Assembly: GCA_937894585.1 (NCBI GenBank) | Contig: CALBGO010000117.1 | Location: 1 to 14,128 of the forward strand | Direction: 5' to 3' | Origin: an uncultured Eubacterium sp. | GTDB taxonomy: Bacteria > Bacillota > Clostridia > Peptostreptococcales > Anaerovoracaceae | Length of the DNA stretch: 14,128 bases | Shown: piece by piece, positions 6,185 to 14,099 of the stretch | Numbering within the stretch: position 1 is the stretch's first letter | How the letters are laid out: every line of letters begins with the position of its first letter | The notes under the pieces: model-generated | What the model was told of the DNA's origin: nothing | What the model saw: the letters and a program-made list of their open reading frames with translations, nothing else | Databases searched by the model: none | Made by a program: the position numbers and the translations under genes

Positions 6185-8578
6185 GGTCTGTTCTTCAATA
6201 ATCTGATCCGCTGCTTCTGCTTCCATAATCGCATAAGTGGAGAAGTGATCTGTGAAGAATGTGAAAATGCCTTTCAGTACATCCTTTTCACCTTTCACTT
6301 TATAGTATCTGCCGTTTTCATCGATATAAACGCAGACAAGTTCTTTATCCTTCAGACTGTCGTTAAGTTTTACAGTAACTGCCGCAATGCCGCCCTTAAA
6401 GTCTGATACTGCACCATTTTCTGTTACAACTTTCAGTTCAAAACGCATTTCTGCGGATTCGTCCTTTGTCTTTTCCACGATAATGGAAACCATGCCAGTA
6501 GATGCAGTTTCTGTGATTGCTTTTGCAGCTTCCTGATCCAGTTTCACTTCTGCCGCATCGGTCTTTACGATGATGTCCGCATCGGTTTTTTCCACCAGCT
6601 GTACAACTGTTTCTGCAGGCAGCTTTACCTCAGCTGCGTCTGCTTTTCCTGCGGAAGTTGTTGCATCAATGATAATTTCTGTAGAGCCGTTTGCAACAGC
6701 CTTATCAACGATTTTGTCCGCTGTAGTCTGGTCTACCGTTGCTTCTGCTTTGCCGTCGGCATTGATGGTTGCATCAATATCGGCGTTTGTTGTCTTGTCG
6801 TCTGTATCGTTGGTTACATTGTCAGATGCAGGCGGATTTACCGGCGGAATATATGGTGGAACATAATTATTTAAGTCCTCCGGTCTCATAGTATCCGCTA
6901 TATAATATACACTGTTATCAACCTGAGATGTACCTTCAGCAGGTCTGTATTCAACACTTCCTTCACCAAACGCGAATTTATTACCACTTGCGTCAGCATT
7001 CTGAACTTTTAATTCAGAAACTTTTCCGTCAAAATTGTAATAATTTTTATTCAAATCATAAATTCCGCAATCATTATTCTTCTCTGGGCTGAGTTCAAAA
7101 GCAAAACGAACATTAACAAATTTGTTGTCCTTAAAGGTCAAATCAACAGCCGATAAATTCGAATTGTCCACAGCCATCCCTCTGTTAGCATTTTTAAATG
7201 TATTGTTCTCAATAACAACTTTACCGCTGTCTTTCACCGCAGTCAGTGCAAGTATGCTGGTTCTTGAATCCGTGTCGCCGTGTTTCTCATTAACAAGGTC
7301 AATCATATTTCCGGTAATGTCACTGTTATTTCCGATGCCGACAATCGCTGCACGTGAATTTGCAGTCACGTTATTGTTTTTAAAACTCAGCGAATAGTTT
7401 GGAGCTTCAGCAGGATTTCCTTCACCCATAATCAGATTCCAGACAGAAGTTACATCGGAAGCCATTGTAAATTCGCAGTTTTCTACAGTCAGTTTCTTTG
7501 CAGAATGATAGATATACCATTGATTTTGTTCTGTTGCTTCCAGATTTAAATTTTTCAATGTAAATTCACTATTTCCGGACTGACTGAACATGCCTTTGCT
7601 TCCGCTGATTTTCGCTTTTGTTCCATCGGCTTTTGCACCTACAAAAGTAAGCTTCTTTTTGGGAGAAATCGGATCAGTTACTGTAATGTCTTTCAGAATT
7701 TCGATTCTATCATTATCTGAGGCGGCATTAACAGCTTCAGCTACACTTGCATATGCTCCTTTTAAAGAACCGTCTTTATCCTTAACTTTGATAATATTAT
7801 CTTTGTTTTGAATTATGGAATATGTACCATTGCTATTTTGCGCTGTATACCCTGGTAGTAGATATGTCGTATTTTCTCCTTCTGGATTATTGGATGGATC
7901 AAATCCAGCAAATTTACCTCCAGATATTTTTATCATTGCAGTTTTATTTTTAAAGCTTTCATCAATGCAGTTCACAATATACTTAGCATAACTTGGAACC
8001 AAAGGCTTGCATGTCTCAGCTAAATCAAAATAGCCATCTTTTATAACAAGTTCGCCTTGTTGAACCTGAAATGCCGTTATCGCACCATAAAATGAACCAT
8101 TTTCAATAGTAACATTACCTCCATTTATCTGCACCCCATAAGAATTATTATTTCCGAATTCAGCATCAATAATTCCGTTACCTGTAATCACCACTTTAGA
8201 ATTATTCTCAACAGAAAAGATTGTCGGTGTATAACTAAATTCCTTTTCTGCGATTAGCATATTATTACTAATCTTTTTCCCATTTAAATCCAGAATAATA
8301 TTCTTTCCGGAAATAACAATCTGAGGTATAAGTCCTGTATCTTTCAGTTCTGGATCAGGACTGATAACAACATTATCAAGTAACTTTACTGTATCCCCAG
8401 ATTTAGCTGCATTAATTGCTTCTTCCAAAGAAGAATACTGTTGTGATCCAATTTGTACACATGGCTTTACCTCAGTTGACAGATTGTCATTAAGTATATC
8501 TTCTGTAGCAAATGCCATGCTCGGCATAAAGGTTACCATCATTACTACACACAGCAATGATACTAATATCTTTTTCAT
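5849..8578 (-). CDS. Phase-variable surface protein A (beta-helix, basic FN3-like C-terminus)
   Basis: This is a 909-residue secreted protein. I chose the ATG at 8578 rather than the one at 8605 because AAGGAGG (8585-8591) lies 6 bases before it and the Sec signal peptide (1-24, ending SMAFA) begins there. Residues 25 to about 570 are asparagine/glycine-rich beta-helix-like repeats (GGNVTIENGSF, KLTVENCEF) in two blocks divided near residue 270. A proline linker (PPYIPPVNPP, about 574-583) and an alpha/beta region of about 200 residues ending in FTDHFSTYAIME follow. That last region is seen in many clostridial surface proteins. The C-terminal 110 residues (800-909) are a strongly basic fibronectin-III-like domain identical to that of gene C. 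No LPXTG, SLH or choline-binding repeat is present. A role in adhesion or as a surface antigen is inferred. Its promoter contains a 7-G tract. Confidence 0.85.
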   Translation of the reverse strand: MKKILVSLLCVVMMVTFMPSMAFATEDILNDNLSTEVKPCVQIGSQQYSSLEEAINAAKSGDTVKLLDNVVISPDPELKDTGLIPQIVISGKNIILDLNGKKISNNMLIAEKEFSYTPTIFSVENNSKVVITGNGIIDAEFGNNNSYGVQINGGNVTIENGSFYGAITAFQVQQGELVIKDGYFDLAETCKPLVPSYAKYIVNCIDESFKNKTAMIKISGGKFAGFDPSNNPEGENTTYLLPGYTAQNSNGTYSIIQNKDNIIKVKDKDGSLKGAYASVAEAVNAASDNDRIEILKDITVTDPISPKKKLTFVGAKADGTKAKISGSKGMFSQSGNSEFTLKNLNLEATEQNQWYIYHSAKKLTVENCEFTMASDVTSVWNLIMGEGNPAEAPNYSLSFKNNNVTANSRAAIVGIGNNSDITGNMIDLVNEKHGDTDSRTSILALTAVKDSGKVVIENNTFKNANRGMAVDNSNLSAVDLTFKDNKFVNVRFAFELSPEKNNDCGIYDLNKNYYNFDGKVSELKVQNADASGNKFAFGEGSVEYRPAEGTSQVDNSVYYIADTMRPEDLNNYVPPYIPPVNPPASDNVTNDTDDKTTNADIDATINADGKAEATVDQTTADKIVDKAVANGSTEIIIDATTSAGKADAAEVKLPAETVVQLVEKTDADIIVKTDAAEVKLDQEAAKAITETASTGMVSIIVEKTKDESAEMRFELKVVTENGAVSDFKGGIAAVTVKLNDSLKDKELVCVYIDENGRYYKVKGEKDVLKGIFTFFTDHFSTYAIMEAEAADQIIEEQTNARIKAGVENTTIKMYYNKKEIGKGWIKLRYKKSYGYKVDNYEIFRSAKKKTNFGDEAWFVTKTNKTKGFYKNGKSVKKGTRYYYKMRGVREIAGETVYTQWSNIVMRTGR

Positions 8579-8584
8579 TTTGTT

Positions 8585-8591
8585 CCTCCTT
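8585..8591 (-). promoter_or_regulatory. Ribosome binding site that sets the start of gene A
   Basis: AAGGAGG on the minus strand lies 6 bases before the ATG at 8578. An ATG at 8605 would place this site inside the coding sequence and add nine charged residues before the signal peptide, so it is rejected. Confidence 0.8.
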
Positions 8592-8616
8592 CTTATCAAA
8601 ATCATTATTCAGTTAG

Positions 8617-8643
8617 AGTATACCCCCCCGTAAATTTTTTCAA
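8617..8643 (-). promoter_or_regulatory. Gene A promoter with a 7-G tract in the spacer
   Basis: On the minus strand a -35 TTGAAA (8643-8638) and a -10 TATACT (8622-8617) are separated by 15 bp. The 7 spacer bases next to the -10 are all G (8629-8623). A 15-bp spacer is below the sigma-70 optimum of 17. One or two added Gs would bring it to 16-17. The leader is about 31 bases. Confidence 0.75.
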
Positions 8644-8690
8644 TATATAATTTATCAATCAAATATCCATCCTATATTATTCGACTGTAC

Positions 8691-8734
8691 GAAAAAACTG
8701 CCGCCGCAGCTTTTGCTGTGACGACAGTTTTTTC
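8691..8734 (-). terminator. Terminator of surface-protein gene B, copy 2 of the shared hairpin
   Basis: The arms (8697-8710 and 8715-8728) and loop are identical to the hairpin at 5779-5822. It follows the stop codon of gene B and comes before the gene A promoter, so A and B are separate transcription units. Confidence 0.85.
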
Positions 8735-8760
8735 TTCTAAGTATTTATTTACGAATTTAA

Positions 8761-9098
8761 TTATCTTCCTGTCCTCATTACGATGTTGGACCACTGAGTA
8801 TATACAGTTTCGCCTGCGATTTCGCGTACACCGCGCATCTTGTAATAGTAACGAGTTCCTTTCTTTACGGATTTACCGTTTTTGTAGAAACCTTTTGTCT
8901 TGTTGGTTTTGGTTACAAACCAAGCTTCGTCTCCGAAATTGGTCTTTTTCTTTGCGGAACGGAAAATTTCATAGTTGTCCACTTTGTAACCGAAGGACTT
9001 TTTGAAGCGAAGCTTAATCCAGCCTTTTCCGATTTCACCCTTCTTGTAGTACATCTTGATGGTTGTGTTTTCAACACCTGCTTTGAGACGAGCATTCT
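8761..9098 (-). repeat. 3' module copy B: basic FN3-like domain
   Basis: This is the third version of the shared C-terminal domain. It differs from the A/C version at roughly 15 positions in the part where A and C are identical. Toward the 3' end it matches C closely (3 differences in the first 88 bp). Confidence 0.85.
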
Positions 9099-11322
9099 TT
9101 TCTGCAGCTGTTTCAACGATAACTACCAGTTTATCGCCGGTCTTCAGATTCGGAACTTCTGTTACCGCGCCTAAAGATTTGCCGTTGAGCAGTACATCTT
9201 TTAAGGTTGCGTCTTTGTCAACTACGATTGTTGCAGTTGTACCGTCCTTGCTCAGAGTAACAGTTGCACCCTCTTCAGCTTCGATGGTCGGCTTCTGGAC
9301 AGGATTTGTTGGAATATCAGGATACCCAATTTCCTTTGCAGATACCTCAATTGCCTTTGTGTTCGATGCAAGCAGAACTCCATCTATTGTTTTGATTTCA
9401 ACACCGAAATCAAGCTTTCCTTTATTTGTAAATTCAATTTTAAATTCAGATGCTGTCTCGATAAACGGAAATCCGGTTTCTGGTCCGAAATAATCAGTTC
9501 TTAGTTCGTACCATTTTCCGTCCCGGCTTTCTTTATACCAAACCTTGACTAATCCTTTTTCCTCATCTGTCAGGCCAGTAATATAGCCTTTAACAAGTTT
9601 ACTATTATCATAACTTGCGGGTTTCGTTGAAACCTTAAATTCAGCCACATCACCTACAGTATAATTATCTTTCAAACCATCAATGCTTATTTTTGAAGGT
9701 TCCTCTGTAGTAACTATTGAATCCTTTTCCAACAGTTGTCCATTTACTGTAATAGTATCACCAGTTTTGTTTTCAACTTTAACACCTGCAGGTACTTTAA
9801 TGTTATTAAGTCCCTGTTGTACTTCAACTGACTCCATAGCATTTTTAACCACTTCTTTTACCTGCTCTGAATCTCCAATATAATACTTACTATCTACTTT
9901 TGCAGATGCTTTTTCAGTAGAAACATACTTTAATACATCACTGGAGAATACACCGGATTCAGCCACAACGTCCGTATTCTTTTGAGATTCATCAACAAAT
10001 AAATCTCTTACTGCTCGAGCATTTTCACTTATAACTTCACTGTTTTTAATATTTACGCTAATAGGAAATTTATAGAAACCATCTACATAAATGGCATCGC
10101 CTGTTTCTTCAAATCCGGAGCTGGTACCTTCATCTGGAACACTCTCTGCACCAACAGACCGTATTTTACTGTCGATAACTTCTAAATTACCACCCTTGAC
10201 AGCAATTCCCGTTCCTGCTTTAACTGTTGATTTTTCAACTTTTACAGTTGAATCTTTGGCAGGCATATAGATACCGTAAGAATTTTCATTTTCCATATTC
10301 AATTCAGATTCAATTAAATTTAAATGTAACTCTGTATCCGTTCCATGAAAATCAATTCCCCTCTGATAGTTGGAATTAATAATTACTTTTTCCAAAGTCA
10401 ATGTTATATTATTTACATCTTGTGCAGTATCACCTATAAATCCTACATTTGGAGAATCTGCACCAACAGTAGAACTATATGCATTTATTGTACCGTTTTT
10501 AACTGTTAAATCTACATCAGAATGCAGCAAATTAAATGCAGTACTTGAGGTAGTAAATGTCTTATTATTCAAATCAACCATTCCGTTCGTACCGCTAGAT
10601 GCCGAAAAGCTATCAAAACCATTATAGTCATTTACTAAAACTGCCGTATTATCAGTAGAATTTTTTATAGCATCCGAAGCTGATGTGTAGAAATTATAGC
10701 TACCGTCTTCCTGCAGTCCTTTAAATCCACCATTAAAACCAATGTAAAAATCTGAGTATTTGGATACTACATACTTTAAATCTAGATCTTTTGTGTTCGT
10801 TTCAATATTCTCTCCAAACGCAAATTCAATAATTTTACTTGATACTTTACTTTTCACCTGCCCCAATTTCTCCACATCAAATTTGCTGACATTGGCTGCA
10901 CTATTAACAACGCAAAAAGTTCCTCCCCCTTTCATATTTAAAGAAAATCCTCTCGCCGGGAAACTTCCATTTGGATTTTTAAAGTGATTTGTTACATTAT
11001 GTCCGTTCAAATCCAAAGTCACATTGGCGTCTTCAGTTTTAATATCAAAAAAAACGCCATTGGTTTGAGAATTTTTTGAATACACTCCTGCTTCAGTAAA
11101 ATCCACATCCTGACGAAGCGTAACAGTAATATTTTTACCAGACATTGCTCTATCAAACGCATCTTTCCACGTGGTATAGTCTTTTGTAACTCCATCTATC
11201 GTAATGGATACTACCGTTTCTTGTGATGCTTTCGGATTATCTTCTCCTGCTGCAAATGCCATACTTGGCATAAAGGTTACCATCATTACTACGCACAGCA
11301 ATGATACTAATAATTTCTTCAT
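8761..11322 (-). CDS. Phase-variable surface protein B (beta-helix, Ig-like, basic FN3-like C-terminus)
   Basis: This is an 853-residue secreted paralog of A. The ATG at 11322 is chosen because AAGGAGG (11329-11335) lies 6 bases before it and the signal peptide, nearly identical to that of A, starts there. An ATG at 11349 would read through the ribosome site. The variable region from 25 to about 530 is beta-helix-like (VDLTVKNGTINA, GGNLEVIDSKI) but has no obvious similarity to the middle of A. A region of about 130 residues (about 535-665) may be Ig-like (VGDVAEFKVSTKP ... KVWYKESRDGKWYEL). Residues 675-743 form a compact module identical in gene C, and 744-853 are the basic FN3-like domain, with five residue differences from A and C. 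No covalent wall-anchor motif is visible. Its promoter carries an 8-G spacer tract. Confidence 0.85.
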   Translation of the reverse strand: MKKLLVSLLCVVMMVTFMPSMAFAAGEDNPKASQETVVSITIDGVTKDYTTWKDAFDRAMSGKNITVTLRQDVDFTEAGVYSKNSQTNGVFFDIKTEDANVTLDLNGHNVTNHFKNPNGSFPARGFSLNMKGGGTFCVVNSAANVSKFDVEKLGQVKSKVSSKIIEFAFGENIETNTKDLDLKYVVSKYSDFYIGFNGGFKGLQEDGSYNFYTSASDAIKNSTDNTAVLVNDYNGFDSFSASSGTNGMVDLNNKTFTTSSTAFNLLHSDVDLTVKNGTINAYSSTVGADSPNVGFIGDTAQDVNNITLTLEKVIINSNYQRGIDFHGTDTELHLNLIESELNMENENSYGIYMPAKDSTVKVEKSTVKAGTGIAVKGGNLEVIDSKIRSVGAESVPDEGTSSGFEETGDAIYVDGFYKFPISVNIKNSEVISENARAVRDLFVDESQKNTDVVAESGVFSSDVLKYVSTEKASAKVDSKYYIGDSEQVKEVVKNAMESVEVQQGLNNIKVPAGVKVENKTGDTITVNGQLLEKDSIVTTEEPSKISIDGLKDNYTVGDVAEFKVSTKPASYDNSKLVKGYITGLTDEEKGLVKVWYKESRDGKWYELRTDYFGPETGFPFIETASEFKIEFTNKGKLDFGVEIKTIDGVLLASNTKAIEVSAKEIGYPDIPTNPVQKPTIEAEEGATVTLSKDGTTATIVVDKDATLKDVLLNGKSLGAVTEVPNLKTGDKLVVIVETAAEKNARLKAGVENTTIKMYYKKGEIGKGWIKLRFKKSFGYKVDNYEIFRSAKKKTNFGDEAWFVTKTNKTKGFYKNGKSVKKGTRYYYKMRGVREIAGETVYTQWSNIVMRTGR
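9099..9313 (-). repeat. Module shared by genes B and C (B copy)
   Basis: This encodes 69 residues (VQKPTIEAEEGATV ... VETAAEKN) found identically in gene C at 11850-12068 and absent from A. About eight base differences separate the copies; the ones inside the module are synonymous. Confidence 0.85.
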
Positions 11323-11360
11323 TTTGCTCCTCCTTTTCATTAAATTCACTATTCAGTTAA

Positions 11361-11388
11361 AGTATACCCCCCCCGTAATTTTTTTCAA
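11361..11388 (-). promoter_or_regulatory. Gene B promoter with an 8-G tract in the spacer
   Basis: On the minus strand a -35 TTGAAA (11388-11383) and a -10 TATACT (11366-11361) are separated by 16 bp, of which the 8 bases nearest the -10 are all G (11374-11367). The promoter and leader are homologous to those of gene A over about 70 bp, but the tract is one G longer. The leader to the ATG is about 31 bases. Confidence 0.75.
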
Positions 11389-11435
11389 CATATAATTTAG
11401 AAATTTAATGCTTTTCACATATATTTTAGCTGTAC

Positions 11436-11479
11436 GAAAAAACTGCCGCCGCAGCTTTTGCTGTGACGACAGTTTTTTC
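11436..11479 (-). terminator. Terminator of surface-protein gene C, copy 3 of the shared hairpin
   Basis: The arms (11442-11455 and 11460-11473) are identical to those at 5779 and 8691. The hairpin-to-stop distance is about 10 bases longer than in A because of a small insertion (about 11497-11506). Confidence 0.85.
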
Positions 11480-11515
11480 TTTTAAGTATTTACTTATATT
11501 TGATTACCAGTTTAA

Positions 11516-11851
11516 TTATCTTCCTGTCCTCATTACAATGTTGGACCACTGAGTATATACAGTTTCGCCTGCGATTTCGCGTACACCACGCATCTTGTAA
11601 TAATAACGAGTTCCCTTCTTTACGGATTTACCGTTCTTATAGAAACCTTTTGTTTTATTGGTTTTGGTTACAAACCAAGCTTCGTCTCCGAAATTGGTCT
11701 TTTTCTTTGCGGAACGGAAAATTTCATAGTTGTCCACTTTGTAGCCGTAAGACTTCTTGTAGCGAAGCTTGATCCAGCCTTTTCCGATTTCCTTTTTGTT
11801 GTAGTACATCTTGATGGTTGTGTTTTCAACACCTGCTTTGATACGAGCGTT
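11516..11851 (-). repeat. 3' module copy C: basic FN3-like domain
   Basis: The stretch 11604-11851 is identical to gene A (5937-6184). The extreme 3' part, 11516-11603, instead follows gene B. This makes C a mosaic of A-like and B-like sequence. Confidence 0.9.
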
Positions 11852-12778
11852 CTTTTCTGCAGCTGTTTCAACGATAACTACCAGTTTGTCACCGGTCTTC
11901 AGATTCGGAACTTCTGTTACCGCGCCTAAAGATTTACCGTTGAGCAGTACATCTTTTAAGGTTGCGTCTTTGTCAACTACGATTGTTGCAGTTGTGCCGT
12001 CCTTGCTCAGAGTAACAGTTGCGCCCTCTTCAGCTTCGATGGTCGGCTTCTGAACAGGAGTTGTTGGAGGGATGTATGGTGGTTCATAAGGTTTAGATTC
12101 CACTGTTTCTCCCGGAACTACGATTACCTCTCCGTTCGGAGTATCTACTTTAACTGGCTGATTAGATTCATTCTTAACAGTCGTTCCTGCCGGCGCATCA
12201 AAAGTTGCCCCGGAAGCATTAGCGTCATTTGGAACAGTTACCGTAACACCCGCAGGAAGATCAATCTGACCTGAAACGGTTCCATGAACAGTTCCTTCTT
12301 TACCAAGAATAACTACACCGTTTTCTCTAGTATCTGCACTTTCTCCATTTTTATTAAATAAAGCTTCTGTTGTGTTTTCTTCACCGACTTCGCCAGTAAC
12401 AGGCTGCTTTACTTCGATAACAACGCCAGAACCATTTACAACAACAACCTTATCTCTACCTTTAGCTAGCTCTGAGCCATCATGTCCAGCCATTTTGTCA
12501 GCAACAATGGATGCATTATCCGCTACAGTTACTACATTATTATTGGTATTAATTTCAACATCGTATCCGTTATGCTTTTTGCCGTTTCCAGTTGCTTCAA
12601 CTACGGAATTGCCTTGCAGATTGCTTTCCCCATATAAAGTCAATCCTCTCTGACCATTTCCATTGGCAGTAATAGACGCATTTCCTGATGCTTTAACAAT
12701 ACCTGCAATACCGTTACGCTCATTATTGTTTGCAATCACTTTTGAACCATCGTTTACGACCAGTTTTCCGCCGTTCAT
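11516..12778 (-). CDS. Surface protein C, C-terminal part after a frameshift
   Basis: This 420-codon frame has no signal peptide. It begins with an ATG that overlaps the stop of the upstream frame (TATGA at 12779-12775), without a convincing ribosome binding site. Residues 1 to about 220 continue the beta-helix pattern (GGKLVVNDGSKVIANNN, NASITANGNGQRG). A proline linker (PPYIPPTTP) follows, then the 69-residue module shared with B (242-310) and the basic FN3-like domain (311-420) identical to that of gene A. Together with the frame at 12775-13977 it forms a paralog of about 820 residues, matching the lengths of A and B. Adding one base near 12794-12798 would read NISNTANGMNGGK and restore a normal beta-helix repeat. 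If expressed by reinitiation it would stay in the cytoplasm. Confidence 0.75.
   Translation of the reverse strand: MNGGKLVVNDGSKVIANNNERNGIAGIVKASGNASITANGNGQRGLTLYGESNLQGNSVVEATGNGKKHNGYDVEINTNNNVVTVADNASIVADKMAGHDGSELAKGRDKVVVVNGSGVVIEVKQPVTGEVGEENTTEALFNKNGESADTRENGVVILGKEGTVHGTVSGQIDLPAGVTVTVPNDANASGATFDAPAGTTVKNESNQPVKVDTPNGEVIVVPGETVESKPYEPPYIPPTTPVQKPTIEAEEGATVTLSKDGTTATIVVDKDATLKDVLLNGKSLGAVTEVPNLKTGDKLVVIVETAAEKNARIKAGVENTTIKMYYNKKEIGKGWIKLRYKKSYGYKVDNYEIFRSAKKKTNFGDEAWFVTKTNKTKGFYKNGKSVKKGTRYYYKMRGVREIAGETVYTQWSNIVMRTGR
11850..12068 (-). repeat. Module shared by genes B and C (C copy)
   Basis: This encodes the same 69 residues as 9099-9313. It is joined directly upstream of the FN3-like domain. 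In gene A the corresponding place is held by an unrelated domain ending in FTDHFSTYAIME. Confidence 0.85.
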
Positions 12779-13977
12779 ACCATTAGCAGTATTGTGGAAA
12801 TGTTTAAAGTTCCGTTTACTGTTACAGTATTTGCAGAGTTTCCGCCACTGGCAAGTACGGTAGTTGCTGTATTATTTGTAAATGCTACATTCCCTTCTGT
12901 CTTCAGATGAGAAAGAGGATTGAAATATACAATAGAACTGCTTGTATTTATACCCGACACAATAGCATTCTTAAGTTCCAGCGTGTTGTTAGCTTTAAGA
13001 GCAAACAACATTTTGCTTAATTTCTGGCTGGGATCAGTACTTTTAATGGTATTTCCCTGACCGTCAATCGCAGTGTTTTTATTTACTTCAAACGGAAGCT
13101 CATTATCACTCACTACAATATCCTGTGTTAATTTCAGGTTTGCATTGTTGCCATTCTGCAGATATCCCATTACCTCTTTCAGATTCTTAGCATCACCAAC
13201 ACTGATTGTACCACCGGAAACTTTAATAGCACTCTTTGCAGCTTCTGGGTTTGCTTCTTTACTCAAAACAATTCCGCCATAATTACCATTTCCGTTAATA
13301 GTTAAAGTATGGGTTTCTGCATCTTTTGCATCATATAAGATTTTACCATTTATTGTTCCTGTGTAATCATTGTCAAATGTTACTTTTGCAGAAGGATATC
13401 TGCCGAATTTGCAAATATCAAATGCAATTATATCATTGCTTGTTGTATGTACACTGGTGTTTCCCTTAAAGATCACCCTTCCGTTGTTAATACTTAAAGC
13501 AAGATTCTCTCCGCCAACCTGATTCTTTGCATAAATCTGCACGTTCTCTAATGTTAGATCTGCATAGTTTTGAATAATGCGCTTAATATTATTTGGATTT
13601 TCCCCAATCCTGATTGTGCCATTCTTAAAAGTAATAGTAGAATCCTTTAGCAACTGAAATCCATTCGTTTCTGTATTTTGAGAACCTGCTCCCGGTCCTG
13701 TTAAAACATACTCATGATTTTGAAAATCAATTGTAAAATTCTTATTTTCCTGAACTGAGATTCCTGTTGCATTATCAATATTCTTCAAAATATTGATTGT
13801 TTCTCCGCTCTTTACGTTTTCAATAGCTTTATTCAGTGTTTCATATTTAGTTCCACTAATTTCAGCTACATGCTCACCCGGCGTTGCAGTGTCACCACCC
13901 GTATCCGCAAACGCCATGCTCGGCATAAACGTCACCATCATCACTGCGCACAGCAATGATACCAATAACTTTTTCAT
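12775..13977 (-). CDS. Surface protein C, N-terminal part before a frameshift
   Basis: This is 400 codons from the ATG at 13977, chosen because AGGAGG (13983-13988) lies just upstream and the signal peptide shared with A and B (ending SMAFA) starts there. The ATG at 14001 would include the ribosome site. After the signal peptide a segment resembling the start of A follows (Y-(S/T)-L--AI---KSG--(V/I)--L). Beta-helix-like repeats come next (LENVQIYAKN, SAIKVSGGTISVGD, NTVTVNGTLNIS). The frame ends at a TGA four bases into the start of the next frame, and its final residues (TILLMV) do not fit the repeat pattern, as expected after a one-base deletion. Alone it would be a secreted protein without the basic C-terminal domain. 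The gene is probably a frameshifted pseudogene, or an off state if the lesion is reversible. A sequencing error cannot be excluded. Confidence 0.75.
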   Translation of the reverse strand: MKKLLVSLLCAVMMVTFMPSMAFADTGGDTATPGEHVAEISGTKYETLNKAIENVKSGETINILKNIDNATGISVQENKNFTIDFQNHEYVLTGPGAGSQNTETNGFQLLKDSTITFKNGTIRIGENPNNIKRIIQNYADLTLENVQIYAKNQVGGENLALSINNGRVIFKGNTSVHTTSNDIIAFDICKFGRYPSAKVTFDNDYTGTINGKILYDAKDAETHTLTINGNGNYGGIVLSKEANPEAAKSAIKVSGGTISVGDAKNLKEVMGYLQNGNNANLKLTQDIVVSDNELPFEVNKNTAIDGQGNTIKSTDPSQKLSKMLFALKANNTLELKNAIVSGINTSSSIVYFNPLSHLKTEGNVAFTNNTATTVLASGGNSANTVTVNGTLNISTILLMV

Positions 13978-14014
13978 GTTGTCCTCCTTTATTCCTTTCA
14001 CTCTGCCGGGATCT

Positions 14015-14038
14015 GCAGCTTCCGATTAAGCAGCTTCC
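14015..14038. repeat. 9-bp direct repeat in the gene C leader
   Basis: GCAGCTTCC occurs at 14015-14023 and 14030-14038, 15 bp apart, in the untranslated leader of gene C. It is followed by a C-rich run. Nothing shows a function. Confidence 0.5.
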
Positions 14039-14057
14039 CCCACCCATGTTTAAGACT

Positions 14058-14066
14058 ATCATACCA
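14058..14066 (-). promoter_or_regulatory. Candidate extended -10 promoter of gene C
   Basis: On the minus strand TGG-TATGAT (14066-14058) is an extended -10. No good -35 lies 16-18 bp upstream. The leader is about 75 bases. The TTGAAA/G-tract promoter of A and B is absent here. Confidence 0.45.
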
Positions 14067-14099
14067 TATAATATCGGGAGTTTGACAGTTAAATAACCA

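Noticed and set aside
5849..14001. Sortase (LPXTG) or SLH anchoring of the surface proteins
   Set aside because: All three C-termini end in the basic FN3-like domain, without an LPXTG motif, hydrophobic segment or SLH repeats.
14034..14046. C-rich run upstream of gene C as a third G-tract switch
   Set aside because: The run is interrupted (CCCCCACCC) and lies in the leader after the -10, not in a promoter spacer.
14081..14086. TTGACA on the plus strand near the right edge
   Set aside because: No -10 follows at a suitable distance and no plus-strand gene starts there within the window.
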